From Methylobacterium indicum (GTDB lineage Bacteria > Pseudomonadota > Alphaproteobacteria > Rhizobiales > Beijerinckiaceae): a stretch of DNA of 32,423 nucleotides. The stretch spans positions 1 through 32,423 of the forward strand of contig NZ_JTHF01000028.1 in NCBI RefSeq assembly GCF_001043895.1, written 5' to 3'. Position numbers and translations under genes: made by a program. Below, one piece after another: positions 20,133 through 28,437 of this stretch. Below the pieces are notes generated by a model, which saw only the letters and a program-made list of their open reading frames with translations, was not told the origin of the DNA and did no database searches. Within the stretch, counting starts at the first letter, position 1, and each line of letters starts with the position of its first letter.

Positions 20133-23100
20133 ATGGGTATCGAGGGCTTCGTCGTCGACGGGCTGACGCAGGCGGCGCAGCGGCGCGCCGCCGATCCGCG
20201 GGCCTCGGCCTGGGTGTCGGCCAATGCGGGAGCGGGCAAGACCAAGGTGCTCACCGACCGGGTGGTGCGGCTGCTGCTGCACGGAGCGGCCCCGGCCAAG
20301 ATCCTCTGCCTCACCTTCACGAAGGCGGCCGCCGCCAACATGGCGATCCGGGTGTTCGAGCGCCTCGGGCGCTGGGTCACCCTCGACGAGGCGGCGCTGC
20401 GCGAGGAACTGACCGACCTCGAGGGCGAGAGGCCGGACGGCGCCACCCTGCGCCGCGCCCGGCGCCTCTTCGCCCGCGCGGTCGAGACGCCCGGCGGGCT
20501 CAAGATCGAGACCCTGCACGCGCTCTGCGAGCGGCTGCTGCACCTCGTGCCGTTCGAGGCCAACGTGCCGGCCCGCTTCGTGGTGCTGGACGAGGCCCAG
20601 ACCCGCGAGGCGATCGACGGGACGATCGACAACGTGCTGGCCGACGCGGTCGATACGCGCCACCCGCACCTCGCCGACGCGCTCGCCCTCGTCGCCCCCG
20701 AGGCGGCGGGCGAGGCCCTGCGCCGGGCGATGACCGCGGCGGTGCAGAATCGCGGCCTGATCGGCCATCACGACGGCGTGCCGACGCGCCTTGCCGCGCT
20801 GCGCGACGCCCTCGGGCTTGCCCCCGACGAGACGTTGCCGGCGATCGAGGCCCGGATGCTCGACGGCGGGCCCGACCTCGCCGGGCTGGTCGCGGCGCTC
20901 CGCACCGGCAAGGCCAACGACGAGAAGCGCGCCGACGCCCTGGCGCTCGCCGCCTCCGCCACCGGCCCGGCCCGGCTGACGCTGACGCTCGCGGCCTTCT
21001 TCAAGGACGAGGGCGAGGGCGACCCCTACGCCGCCTCGTCGCTCGGCACCAAGTCGGTCCCGGCCGACGCCAAGGAGGCCCTGCTCGCCGAGCAGGCGCG
21101 GCTCGCGGGCCTTCGCGACCGCCTCAAGGCCGCCCGGGCCTTTGCCCGCACCGAGGCCCTGTTCACGCTCGCCGCCGAGATCCACCGCCGGATGGAGGCC
21201 CAGAAGGCGCGCCTCGGCGCCCTCGATTTCGACGACCTGATCCACAAGACCCTCGACCTGCTGACCCGGGTCGATTCGGCCTGGGTGCTGTACAAGCTCG
21301 ACCGCGGCGTCGACCACGTCCTCATCGACGAGGCGCAGGACACCAACCCGCAGCAATGGGAGATCCTGCGCCGGATCACCGAGGATTTCTGCGCCGGCGA
21401 CGGCGCCCGCGAGGCGGGCAACGGCCTCGCCCGCACCCGCTTCGCCGTCGGCGACCCCAAGCAGTCGATCTACAGCTTCCAGGGCGCTGCGCCGGAGGAG
21501 TTCGAGACCACGAGGCGGGCCTGGCGGCGGGACGCGGAAGCGGCCGGCCTGCCCTTCGCCGATGTCGGCCTGACCCTGTCCTTCCGCTCGGCGATCGGCG
21601 TGCTGCGGGCGGTCGATGCCACCTTCGCCCTCGCGGACCATTATCGCGGCCTGTCCTTCGGCGACACCGCGATCGGCACCGTGCATTCCACCGCCCGGGT
21701 GCGGGCGCCGGGCCAGATCGAGCTGTGGCCGGTCGAACGGCCGAGCGCCGAGGAGGAGCCCGACGCCTGGACCCATCCGGTCGATGCGATCGAGGCCGGG
21801 GCGCCGGCGCTCGTGGCCGCCCGTCGCGTCGCGAAGGCGGTGCGGCTCTGGACCACCGCGGGCGACGAATCCGGCCGGGTCTGGCGCCCCGGCGACGTGC
21901 TGATCCTGGTGCGCAAGCGCTCGGCGGCCTTCGAGGGGGTGATCCGGGCGCTCAAGGCCGAGGGCGTGCCGGTGGCGGGCCAGGACCGCCTCGACATCGC
22001 CGCCCACATCGCCGTCCTCGACCTCGTGGCGGCGGGCCGCGCCGCCCTGCTGCCGCAGGACGACCTGACGCTCGCCACCGCGCTGAAGACGCCGCTCGTC
22101 GGCCTCACCGACGACGATCTCGTCGGCATCGCGGCCGGGCGCGACCCGGCCGAGGCGCTGGTCGCGGCCCTGCGCCGCCGTGCCGAGGCCGGCGACCCGG
22201 CGGCGGAGCGCGGCGTCGCGGCGCTCGATCGCTGGGCGGCGCTCGCCCGGGCGCACGGGCCGTTCGGGTTCTATGCCGAGCTGCTCGGGCCGCTCGGCGG
22301 CCGGGCGCTCCTGGTGCAGCGCCTCGGCGGCGAGGCGGGTGACGCGATCGACGTCTTCCTCACGGCGGCCGCCCAGGCCGAGGCCGGCCCCGACGCGCCC
22401 TCGCTCACCGGCTTTCTCTCTCGCTACGCCCCGAGCGGCGGGCGCGATGCCGGCGGCCACACGGTGAAGCGCGACCTCGATTCCGCCCGCGACGAGGTGC
22501 GGGTGATGACGGTCCACGGCGCCAAGGGGCTGGAGGCGCCGCTCGTGCTGGTGCTCGACGGCTGCGACGCCCTCGGCCGCGATCCGGCTCTGATCCCGAT
22601 GCGGCTGAAGGACGGCAGCACCGTGCCGGTCTGGTCGAGCGCCAAGGCGTATGACTCCCCGGCGATCGCGGCCGCCCGCGACGCGCTCCACGCCAAGGCC
22701 GGTGAGGAGCATAACCGCCTGCTCTACGTCGCGATGACCCGGGCCAAGGACCGGCTGGTGATCGCGCCCTATTCCGGCAACGACAAGGAGACGCCGGCCG
22801 AGGCCTGGTGCGAGATGATCCGCCGCGGCCTGGTGAAGGAGTTCGGCGGCGTCGAGATCGCCGAGATGCCCTACGGCCCGGCGGAGAGCTGGCGCGAGGG
22901 CGCCGCCCTGCCGGAGGCCCCGGCCGCGCCCGAGGGCGTCGCGGAGCCCGAGGCCGTGCCGGACTGGCTCCGCCGGCCGGTCGTGCCCGAGGCCGAGCCG
23001 CTGCCGCCGTTGCGCCCGTCGGGCCTCGGCGCCGCCGACGAGCCGCGCCGCTCGGATGCCCGCTCCAGCGACCCGGCGGCGCGCCGCCGCGGCGTGCTGG

Positions 23101-23588
23101 TCCACGCCCTTCTGGAGCACCTGCCGAGCCTCGCCCCCGAGCGGCGCCCGGCCGCGGCGGAGGCCTTCGTCGCGGCGCGCGCGCCCGGCCTCGATCCCGA
23201 CCGGCGCGCCGGCATCGCCGCGGAGGCCCTGCGCCTCCTCGACGATCCCGGCCTCGCGGTCCTGTTCGGGCCCGACGCGCAGGCCGAGGTGACGCTCGCC
23301 GGCAGCATCGCGGTCGCGGGCGTCCCGCGCCCGGTGCACGGCCGGGTCGACCGGATCGCGGTGACCGACGCGGCGGTCTGGCTCGTCGACTTCAAGACCG
23401 GCCGCCCGCCCCGGGACGGCGCCCCCGCGCCGCGCGGCCAGGCCGCCCAGGTCGCGCTCTACGCGCGCCTCCTCGCGACCATCTATCCCGACCGGCCGGT
23501 GATCCCGCTGCTCGTCTGGACCGCCGGCCCGGTCGTCCGCCGCCTCACCCCGGAGGACTGTGCCGCCGCGCTTCACACGCTGGCGTGA
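20133..23588 (+). CDS. addA: Double-strand break repair helicase-nuclease AddA
   Basis: This is the helicase-nuclease subunit of the AddAB complex that resects DNA ends for RecA loading. It is about 1151 aa. UvrD/Rep-type motifs in order are Walker A ANAGAGKTKVLTDR (Lys36), DEAQDTNPQQW (Asp399-Glu400), GDPKQSIYSFQGA, LTLSFRS, VMTVHGAKGLEAPLVLVLDG, and LLYVAMTRAKDRLVIAP. The C-terminal RecB-type nuclease is intact: GRVDRI (Asp1073), VDFKTGRPP (Asp1086, Lys1088), then QAAQVALYARLL. The start at ATG 20133 (MGIEGFVVDG) is preferred because GGGAG lies close upstream; an in-frame ATG at 20088 would add 15 residues. trxA lies 162 bases downstream, a common arrangement. The partner addB, usually immediately upstream, is absent from the window. 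Confidence 0.95.
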   Translation: MGIEGFVVDGLTQAAQRRAADPRASAWVSANAGAGKTKVLTDRVVRLLLHGAAPAKILCLTFTKAAAANMAIRVFERLGRWVTLDEAALREELTDLEGERPDGATLRRARRLFARAVETPGGLKIETLHALCERLLHLVPFEANVPARFVVLDEAQTREAIDGTIDNVLADAVDTRHPHLADALALVAPEAAGEALRRAMTAAVQNRGLIGHHDGVPTRLAALRDALGLAPDETLPAIEARMLDGGPDLAGLVAALRTGKANDEKRADALALAASATGPARLTLTLAAFFKDEGEGDPYAASSLGTKSVPADAKEALLAEQARLAGLRDRLKAARAFARTEALFTLAAEIHRRMEAQKARLGALDFDDLIHKTLDLLTRVDSAWVLYKLDRGVDHVLIDEAQDTNPQQWEILRRITEDFCAGDGAREAGNGLARTRFAVGDPKQSIYSFQGAAPEEFETTRRAWRRDAEAAGLPFADVGLTLSFRSAIGVLRAVDATFALADHYRGLSFGDTAIGTVHSTARVRAPGQIELWPVERPSAEEEPDAWTHPVDAIEAGAPALVAARRVAKAVRLWTTAGDESGRVWRPGDVLILVRKRSAAFEGVIRALKAEGVPVAGQDRLDIAAHIAVLDLVAAGRAALLPQDDLTLATALKTPLVGLTDDDLVGIAAGRDPAEALVAALRRRAEAGDPAAERGVAALDRWAALARAHGPFGFYAELLGPLGGRALLVQRLGGEAGDAIDVFLTAAAQAEAGPDAPSLTGFLSRYAPSGGRDAGGHTVKRDLDSARDEVRVMTVHGAKGLEAPLVLVLDGCDALGRDPALIPMRLKDGSTVPVWSSAKAYDSPAIAAARDALHAKAGEEHNRLLYVAMTRAKDRLVIAPYSGNDKETPAEAWCEMIRRGLVKEFGGVEIAEMPYGPAESWREGAALPEAPAAPEGVAEPEAVPDWLRRPVVPEAEPLPPLRPSGLGAADEPRRSDARSSDPAARRRGVLVHALLEHLPSLAPERRPAAAEAFVAARAPGLDPDRRAGIAAEALRLLDDPGLAVLFGPDAQAEVTLAGSIAVAGVPRPVHGRVDRIAVTDAAVWLVDFKTGRPPRDGAPAPRGQAAQVALYARLLATIYPDRPVIPLLVWTAGPVVRRLTPEDCAAALHTLA

Positions 23589-23750
23589 ACGGCGGTGCGG
23601 CATCGCACGGGTCGGCCGGGAAGGGGCTGGAAACCGGGGAGGGCTCTGCGGTCAAGCTTGATCGGCCCCGGCCCCGTTCTTACCTTCACCCTCACGCGGG
23701 CCGGTCCGCGACGTCGGCCGGCTTTGAGGACGCAGAAAAGGATTTTGGCG

Positions 23751-24071
23751 ATGGCGACCGTGAAGGTGACCGACGCGAGCTTCGAGCAGGACGTGCTGCA
23801 ATCGGACGAGCCCGTGGTGGTGGATTTCTGGGCCGAGTGGTGCGGCCCCTGCCGGGCGATCGGCCCGGCGCTGGAGGAGATCTCCAGCGAGATGAACGGC
23901 CGGGTGAAGATCGCCAAGGTCAACGTCGACGAGAACCCGGAGATCTCGGCCAAGTACGGCATCCGGTCGATCCCGACCCTGATGCTGTTCAAGGGCGGCG
24001 AGCTCGCCGGCCAGAAGGTGGGCGCGGCGCCGAAGGGCGACCTGTTCCGCTGGATCCAGGCCACCGCCTGA
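23751..24071 (+). CDS. trxA: Thioredoxin 1
   Basis: This is the cytoplasmic disulfide reductase that supplies electrons to ribonucleotide reductase and other targets. It is 106 aa, with the active site WCGPC (Cys31, Cys34) in [18 protein letters not shown] and the cis-Pro loop in [16 protein letters not shown]. The ATG at 23751 ([11 protein letters not shown]) has AAAAGGA at 23736-23742; a longer in-frame opening is rejected. It follows addA and ends at a strong terminator. Confidence 0.97.
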   Translation: MATVKVTDASFEQDVLQSDEPVVVDFWAEWCGPCRAIGPALEEISSEMNGRVKIAKVNVDENPEISAKYGIRSIPTLMLFKGGELAGQKVGAAPKGDLFRWIQATA

Positions 24072-24091
24072 CCGCTCGCGCAACGTCGACG

Positions 24092-24128
24092 AACGAGGAG
24101 CCCGGCCGAAAGGTCGGGCTTTCTCGTT
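24092..24128 (+). terminator. Rho-independent terminator of trxA
   Basis: AGCCCGGCC (24099-24107) pairs with GGTCGGGCT (24112-24120, one G-U) around a GAAA tetraloop, followed by TTCTCGTT. Outer pairing of AACGAG (24092-24097) with CTCGTT (24123-24128) extends the stem. It begins 20 bases after the trxA stop. Confidence 0.88.
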
Positions 24129-24247
24129 CGGGCCGATCGACCGGCTCGCCGTGACCGTCCGCCCCGTCCCGAAGCGACTTTCGAAGCCTGTTCGACCTGT
24201 CACGAGGGGGGCGAACCTGTGGGACGCCGCGCGAGACCGCAGGCAGT

Positions 24248-24601
24248 CTACCCCCGCCGCAGCAATTGCAGGCGGCTTCCCGGCCCATACGCCACCCAGA
24301 TCGCCGTGCAGGCCGCCTGCCGGTCGGTGCGGAGCCGGCCGTCGAGGTCGTCGAGGGCCGCCTGGAGACGGGCGGAGCGGGTCTTCTGGAAGAAGTCGGC
24401 GTGGTTGAGCTGAGCCTGCGACGAGAAGGCCCGGAAATGCTGGGCGTCGATCCGCACGCCGTCGCAGCGGCGGCTGGCGAGGTCGGCCTCGATGCCGGAG
24501 AGGAGCACCGGATCCTGCGGTGAGGCCGGCTCCCGGTGCGGCTGGGCGGTGAAGCAGAAGGCCGCCCAGGCGGCGGCGACGACGAGAGGTCGAACGATCA
24601 T
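24248..24601 (-). CDS. Small putative secreted protein, unknown function
   Basis: I do not recognise this 117-aa protein. It begins with a short basic end and a hydrophobic stretch (MIVRPLVVAAAWAAFCFTA), a likely Sec signal peptide cleaved near residue 19. The mature part is soluble, polar and mostly helical in character, with two later cysteines (in RRCDGV and AACTAIW) that could form a periplasmic disulfide. WVAYGPGSRLQLLRRG at the end is basic. It reads toward the trxA terminator on the opposite strand. The coherent signal peptide and amino-acid balance argue that it is real. Confidence 0.55.
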   Translation of the reverse strand: MIVRPLVVAAAWAAFCFTAQPHREPASPQDPVLLSGIEADLASRRCDGVRIDAQHFRAFSSQAQLNHADFFQKTRSARLQAALDDLDGRLRTDRQAACTAIWVAYGPGSRLQLLRRG

Positions 24602-24716
24602 GGCAGGGCTCGTGCGAGGGCACGGGGTTGATCCTGCCGCAAGGAATCGCCGATGCCGGCCCGCGTTCCCGGCCTTCCATCCGTCATGTGTGCGAGCGCA
24701 CGAGCCCGCATCGGCC

Positions 24717-25028
24717 TCAATCCGGGTCGCGCTCGATCAAGGCCGGGTCCATCGCCATCATGTCTTCGTCGAACGGCGCCGGCCCGGGCACCTCGCCGCG
24801 GATCAGGGTCTCGGCCTCGTCGTGGTCGACGTCGCGCATCTGCTCGGCGAGCAGCGCGAGATAGCTCGCCGCGGCCGACGTACCGAACAATTCGGCGAAG
24901 CGTGCATGGGCGACCGCCGCCATCGTCTCGACGACCGCCTCGGGCGGGGTGCCGGCCTCGACCGCGTTGTCGAAGACCGCCCGCCAGGCCCGCGACAGCC
25001 GCTCGCGCAGTTCGAAGGTGTCGTCCAC
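24717..25028 (-). CDS. Small hypothetical protein, acidic and helical
   Basis: This is an unrecognised protein of about 103 aa. The body is amphipathic helix (FELRERLSRAWRAVFDNAV, AVVETMAAVAHARFAELFG, ASYLALLAEQMRDVDHD) followed by an acidic tail ending FDEDMMAMDPALIERDPD. The GTG at 25028 is preferred because GAGG lies seven bases upstream and the conserved-looking helix begins there. In-frame ATGs at 25064 and 25100 would add Arg/Gly-rich residues, and GGAGG abuts the 25064 ATG too closely. It is divergent from the glutathione S-transferase gene. There is no signal peptide, metal motif or known domain. Confidence 0.55.
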   Translation of the reverse strand: MDDTFELRERLSRAWRAVFDNAVEAGTPPEAVVETMAAVAHARFAELFGTSAAASYLALLAEQMRDVDHDEAETLIRGEVPGPAPFDEDMMAMDPALIERDPD

Positions 25029-25183
25029 GAGGCGGCCTCGCGCTCCGGGCCGGGAGCCGGCCATCCTCCGAGTATGGTGCGGGACGAGGGCGGATTCCAC
25101 CCGGACGGCCCGCCGGGGGCTGTCCTTCCGGCGGTTCGGCGCGATATGGCGCCCGTGGTCGCCTCGCGCCGCAAGGGGAGAGA

Positions 25184-25810
25184 ATGATGAAACTCTACGG
25201 CACCAGCCTGTCGCCGTTCGTCCGCAAGGTGCTGGTCGTCCTCGCCGAGAAGGGCGTCGAGGTCCAGCACGTGCCGCTGCGCTTCCACGATCCCGATCCG
25301 CGCTTCCAGGCGGCGAGCCCGCTCGGCAAGATCCCGGCGCTCGACGACGACGGTTTCCTGCTGGCCGATTCCTCGGCGATCATCCACTACCTGGAGCGCA
25401 AGCATCCGGAGCCGGCGATGCTGCCGGCGGGTGCGCAAGATCTCGGCCGGGCGATCTGGTTCGACGAACTCGGCGACACCGAGCTTTTCCCGGTCCTGAT
25501 CAAGCCCTTCGTGCAGCGGGTGATGCGGCCGAAGATGATGAACCAGCCCTGCGACGAGGCCGTGGTGGCCAAGTGCATCGGCGAGGAGCTGCCGCGGCTC
25601 TACGACTACCTGGAAGCGCAGATCGACGGGGACTTCCTCGTCGGCGGGACCTTCGGCCTCGCCGACGTCTCGGTGGCGACGAGCTTCCACAATCTGCGTC
25701 TCGCCGGCGAGACGGTCGATGCCGGGCGCTGGCCGCGGCTCGCGGCCTACGTCACGGGCATCCTGGAGCGGCCGTCGTTCCGGACGGCGATCGCGGCCCG
25801 CCAGGGCTGA
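25184..25810 (+). CDS. Glutathione S-transferase family protein
   Basis: This is a cytosolic GST-fold protein of 208 aa. The N-terminal thioredoxin-like domain holds LYGTSLSPFVRKVLVVLAEKGV (catalytic Ser/Tyr region), SPLGKIPALDDDG with the cis-Pro, and LADSSAIIHYLERKHP with the glutathione gamma-glutamyl contact. The all-helical C-terminal domain includes FGLADVSVATSFHNLRLAG, with the conserved N-cap Asp. The ATG at 25184 (or 25187) follows AAGGGGAGAG. Its role may be detoxification or a specific glutathione-dependent reaction; the substrate is not readable. Confidence 0.9.
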   Translation: MMKLYGTSLSPFVRKVLVVLAEKGVEVQHVPLRFHDPDPRFQAASPLGKIPALDDDGFLLADSSAIIHYLERKHPEPAMLPAGAQDLGRAIWFDELGDTELFPVLIKPFVQRVMRPKMMNQPCDEAVVAKCIGEELPRLYDYLEAQIDGDFLVGGTFGLADVSVATSFHNLRLAGETVDAGRWPRLAAYVTGILERPSFRTAIAARQG

Positions 25811-25818
25811 GGCGGGGG

Positions 25819-25848
25819 GCGAAGGGGCGGAGTGCCGTCCCCCTTCGC
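25819..25848. terminator. Bidirectional terminator hairpin between GST and exoR genes
   Basis: GCGAAGGGG (25819-25827) pairs perfectly with CCCCTTCGC (25840-25848) around a 12-base loop, between converging genes. There is no clear T run on either side. Confidence 0.5.
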
Positions 25849-25865
25849 TCGCTGCCCCGTTCTCG

Positions 25866-26717
25866 TCACCGACCCTTGGCGCTGCGGCGGTAGAAGCCGT
25901 CGACCTGGGACTGGGCCTCGGCCCGGTCCCGCTCGGTGGCGGCCGCCATCGCCTGCTCCTGCAGAGTGACGATCCACTGGTCCTTCGGCCCGTCCGCCGC
26001 GTCGCGGGCCAGCGTCAGCCAGGCGAGGCCCCGGGCGCGCTGCACCGTGACGCCCTGACCGTTGATCAGGAGCTGGCCGAGCAGCGCTTGCGCCGCCGGA
26101 TGCCCCTTCTCGGCGGCGAGGTTGAACCAGCGTGCCGCCTGGCGCGGGTCCTGGGTCACGCCGGTGCCGTCGAGATAGAGCCGGGCGAGGTTGTACTGCG
26201 CGTTCGGGTCGCCGTAGTAGGTCGCCGCGTAGTTGAACATGTCGTAGGCGCGCTCGACGTTCGCGCGGACGTAGGAGCCCTTGATCCCGTCGAGGAAGTA
26301 GCGGCCGAGCGCCGTGAAGGCGCTCGCCACCACGCCGGCATTCGGCGCCTCCGGGCCCTCGTCGGCGTTCTCGTCGGCGATCTTCGAGAAGAACTCGAAC
26401 GCCTTGAGGTCGTCGTGCGGGACGCCGTCGCCTTCCGCGTACATGCGGCCGAGCTTCCACAGGGCGAGCGCGTGGCCCTGGCCGGCGGCGTATTCGAGGG
26501 CGCGGGCGGCCCCCTCCTTGTCGCCGGCATTGTAGTCGCGCATGCCCGTCCGCATCGCCTCGCGGGCGGTGCGGTAGCCCGCCGCGGCCGGCACCGGCGT
26601 CCGCACCGCGGCGTCGAGCGCCGCGGTCGGGCCGGCCCCGGCCATGACGAGGCCCAGCAGCGCGAGGAGGAACCGGCGGCCTGCCCGATCGGGCAGGCCG
26701 GCCTCAGATATCCGCAT
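25866..26717 (-). CDS. exoR: ExoR-like periplasmic Sel1-repeat regulator
   Basis: This 283-aa protein has an N-terminal signal peptide (hydrophobic LLALLGLVMAGAGPTA after a basic RRF) and a chain of Sel1-type repeats: KEGAARALEYAAGQGHALAL, WKLGRMYAEGDGVPHDDLKA, QYNLARLYLDGTGVTQDPRQ and AQALLGQLLINGQGVTVQRA. The wording and order match ExoR of Rhizobium/Sinorhizobium. That periplasmic protein binds the ExoS sensor and restrains the ExoS-ChvI system, which controls exopolysaccharide and motility (known biology). The ATG at 26717 overlaps the 3' end of ilvD by 14 bases and has AGGAGA nine bases upstream, inside ilvD. A perfect 22-bp palindrome sits in its signal-peptide region. exoS and chvI are not in the window. 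Confidence 0.85.
   Translation of the reverse strand: MRISEAGLPDRAGRRFLLALLGLVMAGAGPTAALDAAVRTPVPAAAGYRTAREAMRTGMRDYNAGDKEGAARALEYAAGQGHALALWKLGRMYAEGDGVPHDDLKAFEFFSKIADENADEGPEAPNAGVVASAFTALGRYFLDGIKGSYVRANVERAYDMFNYAATYYGDPNAQYNLARLYLDGTGVTQDPRQAARWFNLAAEKGHPAAQALLGQLLINGQGVTVQRARGLAWLTLARDAADGPKDQWIVTLQEQAMAAATERDRAEAQSQVDGFYRRSAKGR
26678..26699. promoter_or_regulatory. Perfect 22-bp palindrome inside the start of exoR
   Basis: The half-site GGCCTGCCCGA (26678-26688) is followed directly by its exact complement (26689-26699). As RNA it can form a 9-bp GC stem with a GATC tetraloop, four bases downstream of the ilvD stop and within exoR codons 7-13. It may slow translation, terminate part of the transcripts, or bind a protein. 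Confidence 0.45.
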
Positions 26718-28437
26718 AGGAGAGCGTCTCCTGGGCCCCGCCCGGATGCGTCACCGCGCCGTTCACCGCCGGGCCGACGGTCTGCGCGTATTTCCACAGG
26801 TAGCCCGAGGTCGAATCGTTGGCCCGCGGCTGCCAGGCCGCGCGGCGCTGGGCCAGCTCCTCGTCCGAGAGGTCGACCGAGAGCGTGCCCTGGATCGCGT
26901 CGATGCGGATGAGGTCGCCGTCCTGGAGGAGGCCGATCGGGCCGCCCACCGCGGCTTCGGGCCCGACATGGCCGATGCAGAAGCCGCGGGTGGCGCCCGA
27001 GAAGCGCCCGTCGGTGATGAGCGCCACCTTGTCGCCCATGCCCTGGCCGTAGAGGGCGGCGGTGGTCGCCAGCATCTCGCGCATGCCGGGGCCGCCGCGC
27101 GGGCCCTCGTAGCGGATCACCAGGACCTCGCCCTCCTTGTAGGTGCGGTTCTTCACCGCCTCGAAGCAGGCTTCCTCGTTGTCGAAGACGCGCGCGGGGC
27201 CGGCGAAGGTCTGCTTCTCCGGCGGCATGCCGGCGACCTTCACGATCGCGCCCTCGGGGGCGAGGTTGCCCTTGAGGCCGACCACGCCGCCGGTCGCGGT
27301 GATCGGCTGGCTGGAGGGCCGCACCACGTCCTGGTTGGCGTTCCAGGCAACCTTGGCGAGGTTTTCGGCGATGGTGCGGCCGGTGACCGTCAGGCAGTCG
27401 CCGTGGAGATAGCCGCCGTCGAGCAGCGTCTTCATCAGGAGCGGGATGCCGCCGACCTCGAACAGGTCCTTGGCGACGTAGCGCCCGCCGGGCTTCAGGT
27501 CGGCGATGTAGGGCGTGCGCTTGAAGATCTCGGCGACGTCGAACAGGTCGAACGCGATGCCGCATTCGTGCGCGATCGCCGGGAGGTGGAGCGCCGCATT
27601 GGTCGAGCCGCCCGACGCCGCCACCACGGTCGCGGCGTTCTCGAGAGCCTTGCGGGTGACGATGTCGCGCGGGCGGATGTTCTTGGCCAGGAGCTCCATC
27701 ACCATCTCGCCGGCGGTGGCGCAGAACCGGTCGCGGATCTCGTAGGGGGCGGGCGCGCCGGCCGAGTAGGGCAGCGCCAGGCCGATCGCCTCGGAGACGG
27801 TCGCCATGGTGTTGGCGGTGAACTGCGCGCCGCAGGCGCCGGCCGACGGGCAGGCGACCTGCTCCAGCTCCTCGAGGTCGTCGTCGCTCATCGCGCCGAC
27901 CGAGTGCTTGCCGACCGCCTCGAACAGGTCCTGGATGGTGACCGGCTGGCCCCGGAAGGTGCCGGGCAGGATCGAGCCGCCATAGATGAAGACGGAGGGC
28001 ACGTTGAGGCGCACCATCGCCATCATCATGCCGGGCAGGGACTTGTCGCAGCCGGCCAGCCCCACCAGCGCGTCGTAGGCGTGGCCGCGCATGGTCAGCT
28101 CGACCGAATCGGCGATGACCTCGCGGGACGGCAGCGAGGCGCGCATGCCGCGATGCCCCATGGCGATGCCGTCGGTGACCGTGATGGTGCAGAACTCGCG
28201 CGGCGTGCCGCCGGCCGCCGCCACGCCCTTCTTCACGGCCTGGGCCTGGCGCATCAGCGAGATGTTGCAGGGTGCCGCCTCGTTCCAGCAGGACGCCACG
28301 CCGATCAGCGGCTGGTGGATCTGCTCGCGGGTCAGCCCCATGGCGTACAGGTACGAGCGATGCGGCGCGCGGTCGGGACCCTCGGTCACGTAGCGGCTGG
28401 GCAGCTTCGATTTGTCGGTGGTGTGACGCGCGTCCAT
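26704..28437 (-). CDS. ilvD: Dihydroxy-acid dehydratase
   Basis: This is the Fe-S dehydratase of valine, leucine, isoleucine and pantothenate synthesis. It converts 2,3-dihydroxy-isovalerate and -methylvalerate to the 2-keto acids. The protein is 577 aa. Likely cluster cysteines are Cys57 (SCWNEAAPCN), Cys130 (GCDKSLPG, next to the Mg/carbamylated Lys region) and Cys202 (CPSAGACGAQFTANTM). ALITDGRFSGATRGFCIGHVGPEA near the C-terminus is the family signature. The pattern suggests the [2Fe-2S] type (inference). The start at 28437 (MDARHTTDKSK) gives the family length; the upstream in-frame extension is not protein-like. It is followed on the same strand by overlapping exoR. Confidence 0.96.
   Translation of the reverse strand: MDARHTTDKSKLPSRYVTEGPDRAPHRSYLYAMGLTREQIHQPLIGVASCWNEAAPCNISLMRQAQAVKKGVAAAGGTPREFCTITVTDGIAMGHRGMRASLPSREVIADSVELTMRGHAYDALVGLAGCDKSLPGMMMAMVRLNVPSVFIYGGSILPGTFRGQPVTIQDLFEAVGKHSVGAMSDDDLEELEQVACPSAGACGAQFTANTMATVSEAIGLALPYSAGAPAPYEIRDRFCATAGEMVMELLAKNIRPRDIVTRKALENAATVVAASGGSTNAALHLPAIAHECGIAFDLFDVAEIFKRTPYIADLKPGGRYVAKDLFEVGGIPLLMKTLLDGGYLHGDCLTVTGRTIAENLAKVAWNANQDVVRPSSQPITATGGVVGLKGNLAPEGAIVKVAGMPPEKQTFAGPARVFDNEEACFEAVKNRTYKEGEVLVIRYEGPRGGPGMREMLATTAALYGQGMGDKVALITDGRFSGATRGFCIGHVGPEAAVGGPIGLLQDGDLIRIDAIQGTLSVDLSDEELAQRRAAWQPRANDSTSGYLWKYAQTVGPAVNGAVTHPGGAQETLSYADI

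Noticed and set aside
19176..23603. Open frame of 1475 codons on the minus strand
   Set aside because: It lies antisense to addA, is Arg/Gly/Ala/Leu-rich with no domain, and is the expected by-product of third-position GC bias. The plus-strand AddA has every catalytic motif.
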